From positions 1,364,001 through 1,428,000 of the forward strand of contig JACDTU010000001.1 in assembly GCA_022376465.1 (NCBI GenBank): a stretch of DNA of 64,000 bases, in the 5' to 3' direction. The notes beneath the pieces were generated by a model, which worked only from the letters and a program-made list of their open reading frames with translations, was not told the origin of the DNA and did no database searches. This DNA comes from Cubamyces lactineus. Lineage: Eukaryota; Basidiomycota; Agaricomycetes; Polyporales; Polyporaceae. The position numbers were made by a program, and so were the translations under genes. Positions 48,084-60,700 of the stretch are shown here, piece by piece (the stretch's first letter is position 1; each line of letters begins with the position of its first letter).

Positions 48084-51000
48084 TTACTCTACAACATCGC
48101 CGAATACAAGCATCGCCCACATGTACAGCGGCAGCGTCAGGTTGTCGTTCTGCACCGAGAACGCCTCCAGCCCCGCCGCCAGGCACCCCACCACCACGTA
48201 GCGCCCGATCTGCACAATCAAAAACACATTGCGTCAGTCTAAGTTCCAACCCAACGCCGATCTCCACTCGGACAATTTTCCTCGCACGTCCTTCTGCAAG
48301 CTGTGCACGCGGCCACCCAGCGTACCTAGCGTGCATATCAAGTGCGAACAAGTGCCCTGTACTCACCCAGAACTGCTCTACCAGCCCAAACGCCCGCAGC
48401 AGCCACGCGCAGAAGCACACCGACACCACGAACGCGACGCTCCCCTCGATCGTCTTCGGGTTCGCCGCAAACCACCGGTGTCGTCCAAAGCGTTTCCCCG
48501 CAATCGACGCCTGCACGTATAGTTAGACGGGAAGATCAGCGCGCTCAGCGGCCGATCAGACCGAGGAAGCAGCGAACGTCTATCACGCACCAGAGCATCT
48601 CCAACGCCAAGCACGAGCGTCCCAGTGAATTGGAGCAACCGTGAGGGGCTATCGAAGCGTTAGGGGTGGAGTGGCTCGGATCCGAGAATCGACGCGGTCT
48701 ACGCACCCTTCGAACCACACCGAGTTCGCGCACCCGGTCAGGAGGTAGAAGTGGCTCAGAATCGCCGTTCCGCCGTCCTTGGAGTCCAGGAACTCATTCA
48801 TAAACAAGTGCACCGCCGCACCAAACGGGTACAGCGCAAAGTACCGCACATATTCCGTGAACGTGAACAGCGCAAACGCCGCGCTGAACGCGAGGTGCGT
48901 GAATGCCGGCTACAGGCCCCAAGTAACATCGTCAGCCCGGAACAATCCACACCTGAACATTAAAATGAAGGAGTAAACTAGAAACACGCACGTCGACGGC
49001 AATCCCCGGCACGAACATCACCACCGCGAGCGCGTGGAAGAACTTGCGCCGCGCATTCACGCTCAGCGTCGGCACATGCTTGTCCGCCGCGTCCAGCAGG
49101 TCCGTCGCCACGTTCGACAAGTTCGTCCCGTTGGGCAGATCCGGCAAGTTCGGAAGGTTCGGGAGGTTTGGGAGCCGCAGGCCCAGCGGACCCATCCCCT
49201 CGCCCATAGGAGTCGGCAGAGCGCTAGGAGGATCGCTCAACTCGGCCGGGCTCACTCTCGGGCTTCCCCCTGTCCCGTTAGCCTGTGTTTGCTGCTGTTG
49301 CTGTTGCTGTTGGTGCTGCAACGCATACGGAGCCGGGGGCGGAACGGCCGTCGACCCGTATCCCGGCTGCCCGAACGCAGCTCCGTACCGGGGACTGCCA
49401 GGGGCGCCCGGAACGTCGCCCCCGCCCGTCGCAATGTGCATGCTCCCGCGGACGTTCCACTGGCGGAAACGCTTGCCCCGCGCGAGCTGGCGCGTCCAGC
49501 CGGCGACGCTGATGCTGATCAGCAGCGCCCAGTACGTGAGCAGCGCCGGCCGCGTCCACTTGTTCTTACCCTCGAGCACCCAGAAGACGACGTACGCCCA
49601 CGGGTTGCGGCCCCCGAGGCACCACCGCGTCCAGAACCCGATCAGGCCGCCGACGATGAGCAGGGCCCCGGCATAGAAGGCGAGCGCGAGCAGCCGGCGG
49701 TGCTTCTGCTTTTCCTGCGGGTAGCGCAGGCGTCGGACGGGGCGCTGTGCGATGTGGCGTGAAAGGTAGAGCAGGGGAGAAAGCAGGAAGCCGGTCAGAA
49801 GCGAGCCAGGTATAAGAGCGATCTGGTATATGAGGAGCGGGGTGGGTAACCTGACGGTCTTGATATAGGGTGTCGACATGGGCCATAGCTGCGTATCGTC
49901 AAGCCGTGAGCACATTACGAACCCTGTCGAGAACAAGCGAGGGGTGCCTTTACCTTTGCAATTGTGAGGTTCACCAGTTCCATGAATAGGATCGTGGCGC
50001 CAAATGCCACGAGACCGAGCTCTCCGAACGTGAACCCACGGTGGGCGAGCCGCACCGAGATGTACAGCGAGAACTGGAAGAAGAGCGCGCTCGCAGCGAC
50101 GTCAAAGTACGACATACCTAGACGGAACAATCAGCAACGGCAAACATGAGCACTCCTCCGGCGGGGTCCGCAGCGGGCGAGAGCGGGAGAAGCGGGTCAC
50201 GCACTCTGCCAGATTCCCAGCCGCATCTCCTCCAGCGCGATGCGCACGCACAGAATCCAGAGCGTGACGCTGATCGCGAACAGAATGTACAGGTACGTCC
50301 GCCGGCCCTCCTTGCGGGGCACGGAGCTCACCTCGCCCTCAGGTACGACGAGCTTGCGCTGGTGACGTGCCTCCGTCACCCATGACGCACATACGTGCAC
50401 AAGAAGAAGAGTCGCGCAGAACGTGGACTGGCTGACGAGGTACCTGCGCGAACGGAGAACGGCCTCCAGGGGCGTCAGGAAGCTCGCGGAATTCGGTAGA
50501 GTCATGGGGGGTTCGATGAGCCAGCCCGCAGGCATGGGGTCGCCGGGTGGGTTCATCGAGCGCATGCGCAGGGCGATGTACAGGAGTGCAGCTGAGATGA
50601 GCGGACCGCCTAGAAGACCAGTCAGGATCCCGTCGTCCTGCGCGTTCCTAGGCGCAGCGTCAGCGCTACTGACACATACAGGCGGACGGCCTGGGCACAG
50701 CGTACTCACCTGTAGTTCTTCGGGACAGTCATCCACACGAAGCCTGTGTCCCGGCGTCGGGCAGCAGCATTGCTTAGGTTTAGAGTGTTATTATTCGGTC
50801 GTCTGTTCTCTCGGCCGTCTAGGTAGCGCGGAGAGGCTGGACGGGAGGGTGGCGTCGGAGGCCTTTCCGGTAGTGGTGGGGTAGGTTGTGTTCGTGTCCA
50901 GGAGACTCTGGTCCATGTGCAATAGATAATGGAGGCAACAACAAGTAATGCGAGCTCTGATAATGGTCAGTATGTTAGTATAGACCTGGCAAAATTAACG

Positions 51001-51546
51001 TGAGGAGCGGGTACCTATGGACATCCACATATCCGGGTCGAAGGGGCCTGTGGCAAAGCCGCGTATTTTGATTGCAGCATACCCGACAGAGCAAAGCAGC
51101 AGCATGTTTTCGAGGGCCTGTCGAGTGTCGAACGATGCTCTGATCGTGCCCTTCACGAATGGGAGGCGGAATGGGATACATGCGGTGCTCGGGAACAGCG
51201 ACCGGATTGCAACGACGACCTGAGCATGCCGGTGTCGCGAATATACAGAAGGCGACGACGAACGGTGCCCTCCATTCGTTATGTTGTCAGGCGGAGAGTG
51301 AACCGCAGGTGACCGGGAACGCGTGAACGTCCTCCGTTCGTAGAGTTTCGACGGACTGCTCTTCCTCGACCCACTGGACAAGGACTGTCCGCTGCCTTGA
51401 CGGGTTATGAACGTACCGCTCGCTCTACTCTCTTTCGGCTGTGTACCAATCCGCCTCTGTTCAGACGGCCTTCCACGGGAACCCAGGCGGCCATCGTCTG
51501 TCGCGTCGTCGTCGCTCGTGATGTCCTCCGAGTCGGAGCTGTGCAT
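48084..51546 (-). CDS. SEC59: Dolichol kinase
   Basis: CTP-dependent kinase of the ER membrane that makes dolichyl phosphate for glycosylation. Exons in reading order are 51546..51015, 50956..50710, 50647..50205, 50117..49954, 49888..48992, 48909..48707, 48648..48591, 48510..48367, 48209..48084 (937 aa). About 15 hydrophobic segments are visible. The C-terminal catalytic region is clear: RRKFFHALAVVMFVPG, PAFTHLAFSAAFALF, FLDSKDGGTAILSHFYLLTGC, GTLVLGVGDALASIAGKRFG and NPKTIEGSVAF. It is much longer than yeast Sec59 (519 aa) because of an acidic/Ser/Arg N-terminal extension of about 130 residues and a cytosolic loop containing poly-Gln and LPN repeats (about 575-650). The ATG at 51546 is the first in frame; more upstream open frame lacks an ATG. 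It is divergent from UNG1. Confidence 0.9.
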
Positions 51547-52103
51547 CCGCCACTACGTATCACTGCGCTGCCATCCCACCGAGCAACGGAGGGCGTACCT
51601 CGACGACCCTGCATGGTAGCTCGTGCTCCAACCTTGCTGTTGGTGCTGCTTCTGCTGGGAGAGCTGTGCGGGCGGCAGAGTACCCAAGGATTGCCTGCGG
51701 GTGGACTGCACGCGAGCCTTCCTGGCGGGACGGTCGCTGGCGCGTCCCGCCGGTCTTCGTGCGGGTGGTGAGGGAGAAGACGGTGAGCGAGCCAGGTTGG
51801 ACAGAGAGACTAGCACAACCTGGGGAGGTGGTGGTAGAAAGGAGAGTGTTTGTGGTCTGACCCGACTTGACGCTCTCGGTGTTACACTTCTGGATCTCTG
51901 CACACGGATCGAATTCGAGCCCACTCGTCCGCCACTGTCCGCCACCGCGCCGGGCCGCTGTTTATAGACGGGCGCACGTAAGCCTGATTGGACTCGCCCG
52001 GGGATGGCGGAGCCACTGCACCAAATGGAGCAAGGGGCCGGAAGCTGCCGACCGCACGCCGTACGCGACCGCGTCGATCGTCCGCAGCCACTTTCGCGTC
52101 GAG

Positions 52104-52109
52104 ACGCGT
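52104..52109 (+). promoter_or_regulatory. MluI cell-cycle box (MCB) upstream of UNG1
   Basis: ACGCGT, 111 nt before the UNG1 ATG. MCB sites bind MBF (Mbp1-Swi6) and drive G1/S genes; yeast UNG1 is in that class. A second copy lies 51 nt downstream. Confidence 0.5.
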
Positions 52110-52159
52110 CCTAGACTGATCCACACATCCTTCTACTCTCCCTCCCATCCTTGTCCACG

Positions 52160-52165
52160 ACGCGT
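52160..52165 (+). promoter_or_regulatory. Second MCB element upstream of UNG1
   Basis: ACGCGT, 55 nt before the UNG1 ATG. A third copy is just inside the coding region (52234-52239). Confidence 0.5.
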
Positions 52166-52219
52166 ATCACACGCCCTCTTCTGCTCGCACTTCGCCACTC
52201 ACAGTCTTTGCGAAGCACC

Positions 52220-53743
52220 ATGGACAAAACACCACGCGTCGTGTATCTTGAAGACCTCGAGAAGCCTGCGGAGGCGGCCAAGGAGAACGCCTCACAGCCG
52301 TCTTCGTCACAGCCTACAAAGTCAGACGCGTCAGAGAGAAAGACGCAAACGGGTGCTACGAAGCGCCAGCGTACGCTCATGGACATGATGGGTGGCAAAT
52401 CTGCAGTGGTCAAGGCACCCGCCGCAAAGAAAGCGCGAGCTGGTCTCAGCTCAAACCCATCCCTCAACTCTATACCATTTTCGCTGTCCGAGTTTCAGAG
52501 CTCTATGTCCGACGAGGAGAAAGAGCTTCTTGCCCTAGAATGCCAGACTATGGGAATGAGCTGGTAACGACCGTCTCTTTATCGCCGTGGATGTCCGCGC
52601 GCTGATCGCGATCAAGGCTCAAAGTCCTGAAAGATGAAATTCGACAACCGTACTTTCTGAAGCTGAAGAAGTTCTTGCGCGAACAAGGGGTCAAGGGACC
52701 TGACGATAGTGCTCCAAACCTGAAAGTGTGCCCTCCACGTCAGTGGCTATGGCTCAATTTCGTGGAGATAGCGGGCATCTGACTGGCTTTTCTCATCAGC
52801 CAAGAATATCTACGCATGGTCGAACCTCACCCCTTTGGGCAGAGTCAAGGTCGTCATTATAGGACAAGACCCATACCACGGCCCTGGGCAAGCCCATGGT
52901 GAGCCGGAGAACCGTTGATATGTTTGTTCCCACCCGCTTACTTCGGACTAGGACTTTGCTTCTCCGTTCCCCCGGGCGTCGCAATCCCTCCGTCCCTGCG
53001 AAACGTAAGTAGCGTTGCTATTTGTAAATCACACATAAGCTTACCGAGACTCAGATCTACGCAGAGATTAAGTCTGAGTATCCTTCTTTCGAACCGCCCA
53101 AGCATGGGTATGTACTTCGAGCATCCGTTCCCAAAATACAAATCAGAGCTAAAATGGGTCCGTGCAGTACATTGAACTCCTGGGCCGAAAATGGCGTATT
53201 GCTTCTCAATACGGCACTTACTGTCAAGGTTCACGAGGCAGGCTCCCATTCCAACAAGGGTTGGGAGCAGTTCACGGACAAAGTGATCGAGATGGTGGAT
53301 CGATACGGCGGGGCCAATCTAGGTGACAAGAGCAGCGTGGACGCAGGTCGAGGGCGTGGCATCGTCTTCATGGCTTGGGGCGCTTGGGCGGGCAAACGAG
53401 TAGCGAAGCTCGACAAGGTCTGTTTCGTCGACATCAAACCTTCGTGTATACCACTGACGGTAACGTTGACGGCGCTCGCGACTCTTGGTCTGTAGAAGAA
53501 GCATCTAATTCTGTCCAGCGCTGTGAGTGCCTTCACAGTCCCCGTCATACTCCACTGGGCTAACAATGACTGAATTACGGCCACCGTGATCACCATCGCA
53601 TGCTGCGCCTGACAAAAATATAGCACCCATCTCCTCTCAGCGCGAACCGGGGTTTCATGGGCAACGGCCACTTCAAGAAAGCCAACGACTGGCTCGAGGA
53701 GAAATACGGTCCGGATGGCTGTGTGGATTGGACGAAGCTTTGA
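52220..53743 (+). CDS. UNG1: Uracil-DNA glycosylase (family 1)
   Basis: Removes uracil from DNA in nucleus and mitochondria. Exons are 52220..52563, 52617..52738, 52800..52898, 52952..53004, 53055..53107, 53168..53417, 53496..53522 and 53624..53743 (355 aa). The catalytic water-activating motif GQDPYHG has Asp at about 179. [16 protein letters not shown] follows, then [18 protein letters not shown], the [13 protein letters not shown] strand, and HPSPLS (His at about 317) in the DNA-intercalation loop. The N-terminal 110 residues hold a Lys/Arg/Ser tail with a PCNA-type sequence (QRTLMDMM) typical of UNG proteins. Divergent from SEC59. Confidence 0.95.
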
Positions 53744-56700
53744 CCGTGCCCTGGATTCATGCTCATACAGCCGTAGACGTCCGTGTGATCGATGCTTTGT
53801 TTCTATCTGCGATGTACATGCAAACTTCTCAACAGCGTGTTACATAGACCCGCCGGTAAGTACTGCGTACATGCCCGTGGGCGTTGCGTTTTGGCACTGC
53901 AATTATTGTTCTAATCCCTCCGCATCCAGCATCTTCCGGAGGACTCCCGTACCTCGTTCGATCGCCCTCCCCGTTCTGATCGTCTGGCGCACCCGCTATG
54001 TGTGATCTGCGTATAGCTGTGCACCCCCTTGTGTCTACAAAACGAGATCTCTCGGTCTTCTCGCTCCAGGTACGGCCTCTTGCGGACACGCCCAATCTAG
54101 ACTATAGGCGCGTTCGCCTCCGGGACCGCGCCTCTGGTCCCTCTATTTTGCGTATGTGTACATACGAATCGCCCCGCCACATCTCACACCGCCCATTTCG
54201 CGATATTGCTATTGCTCCCGATAACGACCCGGTCGATCACTCTCGCCGGACGTACCCATCCTGTGTTCCCAACACTCTCGCCCTGCTTCTTGATCTTCTT
54301 GCCGCCCGGTGCGCCCTTGCGTAGTCGCATTGTATGTACCCACAGATCCCGTCCGATGGCCTGCCGCCCTCTGCTGTACATGCCCGCTCTCGAAACGTTG
54401 CCGCTCCTCCGTCGTCTAGCTAGTGCTGTCCATTCTCGGTGCCCTTTTTTTGACTCAGCTCTCGTCTTCGTCTTGCCTAATCCGACGCTCGTACATGCAG
54501 CGCCTCTCCCTCTCCGCAGTACACTAGTAACTACCACACACTATGCATCATTCCCCTGTCACCCCTAGTTGCCGTCTGCGCGGCGCAGGACCCGTACCCT
54601 TGATTGATGCGCAGGCCGCTCGCACACACACGCGTCATTGGGCGCCGCACGCTGCTGCTGCATAGCGGAGCACGCGGTACAGAACGGAACGGAGTTGGTG
54701 CCTTCGCCTTCCTCTGACCGCGGTGGTAGGTCTGCACAGCAGCAGCACGTCCACTTGGGACCGTCACGACCGACGACGCTGCCGCTGTGATGGCACGGTG
54801 TGCCTATGTCCTCCGCGTCGTTGTCGTCGTTGAACGTCGACGTACGTCGGCTCCCTGCAGGCTCGGTGCTTCGCGGCAAGCCGACATGCTCGGGCCTGCG
54901 TCGGCGGTCATGGGTTTTCCACCCACTACTCACTACGTTCTCACCGTCTCGCCTTGCTGCGCAGCAGCACCGAAGAAACCTGATCCCGAGGAAGCACTGC
55001 GGAACGCAGGCGAGTCTGTCGGCGACCGCATGGTCTGTCCAGCCTGCGAGAGTGCTATCGTGTCCGAATATCAGTGCACGCGACGTCGTCACCTCAGTAT
55101 CGGCGGCGAGCACCCCAGAGTCTAGGCGAGCTATTCAAGCTATCCAGAGACGCATCGATAGCTGCCGTATGGCCGTATGGCATATGCGTCCGTACCGACA
55201 TCCCGTCGATGGACGTACGGCACGTACCGTGATTCCGGCGCGTAGTACTGCGTAGTATCATAATTCGAGACCCGTGATGGTGCATAGTGGTGCGTGCATC
55301 TTACAGTGCATACACTCGGGTTCTCACTGTGACCCTCCGAGTCAGGGCTGGGAATGAATATGGGTCACGTCGGTGTCTGAGACTCCGAGTCTGCCACTCG
55401 AACTCGGACGCGCTGGACCTGCGGCCCATCGCTACTGTGCGCACAGCGGCTTGCGCCCGCTGTGATGGACCTCTAACGCGCCCTGGCGTTACATTGCATC
55501 GTTGTCATCATTGTCGTCGTCGTGCTATTCACCTGTATACGCGAAGTTACGACGCACGGCGAGCCAAACTACCGGCCGACCGTACATACTTTCCAGGGAT
55601 GCACAATGACTTACTTGATGCGCGCCATTGATAATTGCACCCGAGCCTGCCCCTGCCTGCCGCGGGATACGACCGTCGGTATGTCGTACCGACCCTTGCG
55701 TGTATCATCAATTCATAGATGTACTTAAGGCCCTTGGTTACCTTCATAAACGTCATGTCCGAATAGGACGGACCCAACGTCGTGCCTATGACTCGATATG
55801 GATACCGAGTGGTTTGACGCGGCCTAGGACCCGACCGCGCGACCCAACGGCTCGAGGTGCACGCTGCACGATGTGAATGTGGTCCTGGCCCTGTCCCGCT
55901 GCCCGCACGCTTCTAGTGCCCGCGCCCGTCAATACAACCAACGTCGGGCGCGCGGTTCTGATCCTGATCGCTGCATCAGCCGCGCGCGCACTCACTGCCA
56001 AGTCACCGTGACTACGTCGAGAGTCATTGAACACGGACAATAAGCATGAGGACTCACGAGGGAGTCAGAGCGCTAGTGCTAGCGTCGTGGCTTCTCAGCT
56101 CTGAGTCTAAGCGCGGCGACGGCTCATCACGCGCGTAGAACGGTTGCTGGCGGTTGGACAGGAACACGACGTCGCGTCCGCTCTCTCTCAGCGGCGCAGT
56201 AGTTATGTGGCAGATCGGTATTATACAGTGTGGGGGGTGGTGGGTACCTAATAAGTATAGCCATCTAAGCCCTTCCCGCCGCCGCCAGAGCGGGCAGCAC
56301 CTGGACATGCCAGACGCGCGCCCGCGAGCAGCTGCGGCAAGGACCACGGAGGTCGTGGGAGGAGTCGTGCGCGGAGGGGGGCGCGAGATTATAAAACGTG
56401 GGGCGTGTGGTAAGATGCAGCGAAAACAGCCGTAATACAGCAGAACAAACAATGCAGCGATGGGGAGGCGAGGCGTGGGCGCGCAGAATATCATGGCGAC
56501 AGACAGGGTCATGGGTGGGGCGGTGAGTATGGAGAGAGACCATGTGTGGTGGGCGGCGGCGGGAGAGGTGATCGTGTCAGACGCGTGCCAGGCAGGATAG
56601 AGATACAAAGATGCATGAAGAAGGCTCCAGAAACCAAAACCCGAAAGTCAGAGTGGGAGGGTGTCTACGTCCATGGGAAGTGAGATGGTGGCGAGGCGCC

Positions 56701-56768
56701 GACCGCACCGAAGCGAAGTAATTCAGGGGAGCAGACCGGGACGATGCGGTCAGTCCCGGCCGCGAGGA
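53744..56768. other. Gene-poor stretch of 3 kb
   Basis: Between the UNG1 stop and the bZIP stop. Many short frames exist. The minus frame 54565-55113 and plus frame 54787-55125 overlap and include Cys-rich segments, but neither has an ATG-led gene structure or a family match. Nothing is called. Confidence 0.45.
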
Positions 56769-57792
56769 CTAGTGCAGCCTTGGATATCGCCGCTCTCCAC
56801 CCACGGGGATGTCGAAGTCGGACATGGATCCGTCCACTGCGTTAAGCAACGCGGAGGTGGACATGCGCGGCGCGGGGGCCTGCAGTCCGTTTTGTACGGA
56901 CGGAACTAGCTGGTTGATGAGCGTGCGGAAGCCTTCAGGCTCAGTCAGAGAGCGCCGTTGGAGGAACGCAGGTATTGACGGCGGTAGTTCGGCGTCGCCA
57001 CTGCCTCCGTGTGGTTGCAATGACGTTGGTAGTGATGGCGCAGGAGACTGGCCTGAGAGGAGGGAGTGAGGGTATTGAAACGCGCGCCGCTCATCGGGCG
57101 GGAGATACCCGAAGGACTTGTCGTCTGAGCCCGGGAAGCATGAGTACTTGTCTTGTGCTGACCCTCCAAAGAGATCGCTTGTCGTAGATCGTCCTATAGA
57201 TGCGAACGGCGAGCTCTGGGCGGCTTGTGGTAATGAAAAGCTGGAGGACGGTAGCGGTTGTGCCGAGTCCTTGTCACCGAACATGGAATCGGCCCAGCCG
57301 GTAGGATCGAGGTCCGGCGCAGACGGTTGTGACAAAGGAGGAGCGGCGCCCAAGGTTGGGTCAGGTGACATTGAGTGGGCACTCGTGGAACCGGTGGACA
57401 ACGGTGACTCGGTCCTGCTAAGAGGGGGAAGGGTATTCGCAGAGTTAAGGGATGGTATTGTGGGCAAGATAGATGCCAAACCGGACGTTTGAGCCGATGG
57501 TTTAGCGTTTGGCTTTGGCTTGTCTTTGCCGGTAGGACCTCTGCCCAGCGGGGGGCGATTGGCGGGAGGCAGATTGAGAGCGGCGCGGAGGGTGTTGTTC
57601 TCCTCCTCGAGCTCAGCTACGCGCTGCTCGAGGGCCTTGAGAGAGGAGGATCGGTGAGCTTTCGAGTGGGATGGGATGAAGAGAACACACCTCGAGATGC
57701 GCGGCTCGTCTTGCCCTGAACGCTCTCTGGACGTCGCGAGCGCGATTAGGGGGCAGATTATCGTTGCGTTTGCGTCCACGCTTGGAGGACAT
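56769..57792 (-). CDS. bZIP transcription factor
   Basis: DNA-binding regulator, 322 aa, exons 57792..57691 and 57635..56769 in reading order. The basic region lies at the very N-terminus (RKRNDNLPPNRARDVQRAFRARRAAHLE), and the intron falls just before the leucine zipper (ALEQRVAELEEENNTLRAAL). The basic region is nearest the NxxAxRxFRxRR fungal pattern (Yap/Pap-like), but an Asp-Val replaces the usual Ala-Gln. The rest is Ser/Pro-rich with stretches such as GWADSMFGDKD, SDLFGG and a C-terminal SDFDIPVGGERRYPRLH end. No Cys-rich redox domain is present, so a Yap1-type peroxide sensor is unlikely. Target genes unknown. Confidence 0.85.
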
Positions 57793-60700
57793 TGCGGCGT
57801 TCGTTGAGTTCGTAATGGTGGAAATGGTGGGGGAGGGTAGAGTGTGGCTGGAAGTGCGGGGAAGGAGGCGAGGAGAGGCCGGGGAGGGGTCGGGGATGAC
57901 GGGAGAGGAATAAGACGGTATATAAGCGCCGCCGGGAGGCGTAGTGGGAGGGCGAGGATATTTGAAGGGCGAAAGAGCCGGCGGGTGAATTTGGACTTTG
58001 ATCGCGGTGCAGTGTCCCGGCGCGTCGATCAAGCTTCAGCCACGGCTACAGAACACTCCCCTCGCGCTCCAGACCCGAACCCCAGCCTCAGCCTGAGACT
58101 CAGCCTGTGTCCGAAAAAGAGAGGGCAAGTGTTCGTTGGTGCCCACTCGAGCCCGGTGCATGGCCATCCGCTGCAAGCGACACCGGATCGAGTTCTGTGC
58201 AGGGGACATCATCAGCCTCCTGCGCAGCCATCATTCGCATTCGCCTGGCTTCTCAACAATGCGAGAGGAGAACCCAAATCGGGTGGATCGCGACGAGCGA
58301 GTCCTCCGCCACTCTCCGATACCGCGTAGCGCCCAGCGTGAAAGTTAGAATGCAGAGACGCCCGTCCTCCCATTCTGACGCCCCGCATCCGCTCCCCCGG
58401 TCCGCCCTTCCTCCTTCCGGCCTTTTCTCGGCGTCATGTCCTCGACTTGTCCGCGTCCACCGTTCCGAGAGCGTAGACCGTTCGTCCGCCGTCCAGGTCC
58501 TCTCCTCGCCGATCCTGTGTGCACCCACAACAGCTCTTCAAATTCGTGTTCTGCGCGTTCCCTTCTCACCGCTCTTTTTTCTCGTCCAGCGCGACGTGGC
58601 CTGGCCAGCGTATCTAACCTCCGGCCGCATCGGAGGAGTGATCTCTACGCGGACGTCTTCAGCACATGGTCCTTCCCACGCTCCGTCCTCGCGATGGAGA
58701 CGTCCTGATCACCCCAGGCGCCCTTCTCAGCCGAGAGTCCAATCCCTGATCCGAGTCTCATACACTTCCTTCCGGGCTACACGGCCACCGCTCTCCCAAG
58801 GCACGCCCTCTGCTTCTCTCGGTTTTCCGGTGTCCATCCACAATCCAACATATCCACTCCTCCTACTGCGCACGCGTCCTCCATCCCTCCCTTATCCTGT
58901 ACGTACATCTCCTGCCTATCCGCACATGCGTTTACCGGCGATACGCGCACACACCACCTGCGCACAACCCACTCAATTTTCCGTCGCGCCCCTACATGTC
59001 CTGCGCACTAGAAGGTACCAACTGTCATATCGACGTGGTGTTGTACCGTAGCGTTTGACACCGCTCCTCCTTCGCCTGTGGCACGTCCCTCCACGTGTCG
59101 CATCATCTTTTACCGCGGCTGGCCTTGTCCGGTTTAGTGAACACCTCAACTCGGCACCGCCTCTCGCTACCCCCTGGCTGCTGTACACCGCCAGAGCTGG
59201 GTTCCATGGCAGCCAGCCCACCTCGAGTGCATCCCATTCTGGACATCCTTGTACTATACCGCACCGCTAACTTTGATGTCAAGTCTGCTACAGCCACGAC
59301 CGCAACTCACTTGCAGTCAGACATGAGCCTCCTCTCACCCGCCTCGTCGCCGATACCGAGCCTGAGCATGCCACGCACAGCGCCAGGCGGTTGGCACAGA
59401 CTGTCGACCGACCTGGATCACCAATAGCTGGCAGTCTGCCCGGTGACCCTGCGCATGGGAAACATCACAGCGGCGGTTCGCATTGCACTCATCACTCTGT
59501 CGCCTTCGGCGTGCTGCACGTCCGGACGGCTCGCCACGGTGGTCCTCTTTGACCCTATCACCACACCCTTCCCCCCATCGCTTCGCGCCCTGGGGTGCTG
59601 GCGGCTCACCGCGTCCAGCACGATCGGCTGCGGAGCCCTCGAACCCCTCCCGCGCCCGCGCCCGGTACGAACTCGAAGGCGCCACGCTCGCGGTCGGGCT
59701 CAACTCCGCACGTTGGACAGGCCTTGCACGAACTCTGGGCGGCAGGGCCGCTCCGACGATGATCTTCTCTCTTCTCTCTCCGCCCTTCCCTGAGCGTCAG
59801 GCTGAATGCCGCCGCTAGCTCCCACCTATCGAACCCTGTACTACAGTGCAATAGAGCCCGAGCGCGACGACCAGACGCGTTTCCCCACCACACTACCGCC
59901 TTCTTCCTCCACACGCTGGGCTGGAGCGGAGTGCATATCGCCGGAGGCAACGCTCGACGGAGTCGATCCCGTGCTCTCCAGGCTCCAGGCTCCAATCCCC
60001 TGGCTAGCTAGTCCTCGCTCGGTCCTCGTTGTGACGGCAATATAGGCCTCATCGCCACCTCAGACGCCAGGGCTCGCGGTTTCCCCGCCGCATTTTGCAA
60101 TTGCCCCCGACGTTGAGGAAAATCTAATGTTCCGGCGCGTCCACTGTCATCAACAGCCCAAGAAGCTTTGGCGTTGGGCAGCCCTTGTCAGCAGCCTGCT
60201 CTGCCAGTCCGTCGATTGACAATGATGCGCATGTCCGTACGGTGACAGAAGGGCACGCTGAGTGTTCTTTGGATCTGCGTGCGTTGTCGCTGATGACTCA
60301 GATTCAGCAAGAAAGGCGGCGCTGCGGATATAGCACCTGTGCTCCTTTGGTGTCAGCTGAAGCCGCCGGTGAGGAGGAGTAGTTGATTCCAGTTGATTCC
60401 TCGAAAAAGACGCATTGCTCTCCGGAGAGACTTCACCCCGGATTCCCCGCGACGCCGTCCTCCTCCCTCGTCCCCCGTCCCTTTTCGCGATGCGCCCAGA
60501 TGCGCTCCACCCGAGGGGATGTGTGTGGGTGCATCATCATAACCGCGCTACACCATCACGCTACGGTACGACACGGGCCTTCTGTTTCTGTTTCAACACG
60601 GATGCTGAAGGCCCGTGGATGCCTCCGCCCACAATGTCGATGCGCTTATTGTGGTTCGGTGTGAGCCCTCGTGCCTCCGTGCGCTAATTGCAGAACGTGG

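Larger units (their letters stand above)
51547..52219. other. Divergent promoter region SEC59 / UNG1
   Basis: 673 nt between divergent starts. Holds two ACGCGT elements (listed separately). No gene. Confidence 0.5.

Noticed and set aside
51547..51945. Open frame extending the dolichol kinase N-terminus upstream
   Set aside because: It has no ATG and would need an extra intron; the ATG at 51546 is sufficient.
54565..55125. Overlapping Cys-containing frames on both strands
   Set aside because: Start codons are not ATG for the minus frame, the Cys spacing fits no zinc finger I know, and the strands exclude each other.
58107..59051. 314-codon plus-strand open frame
   Set aside because: Composition is Ser/Pro/Arg-biased, there is no domain, and the frame lies in pyrimidine-rich DNA where long open frames arise by chance.
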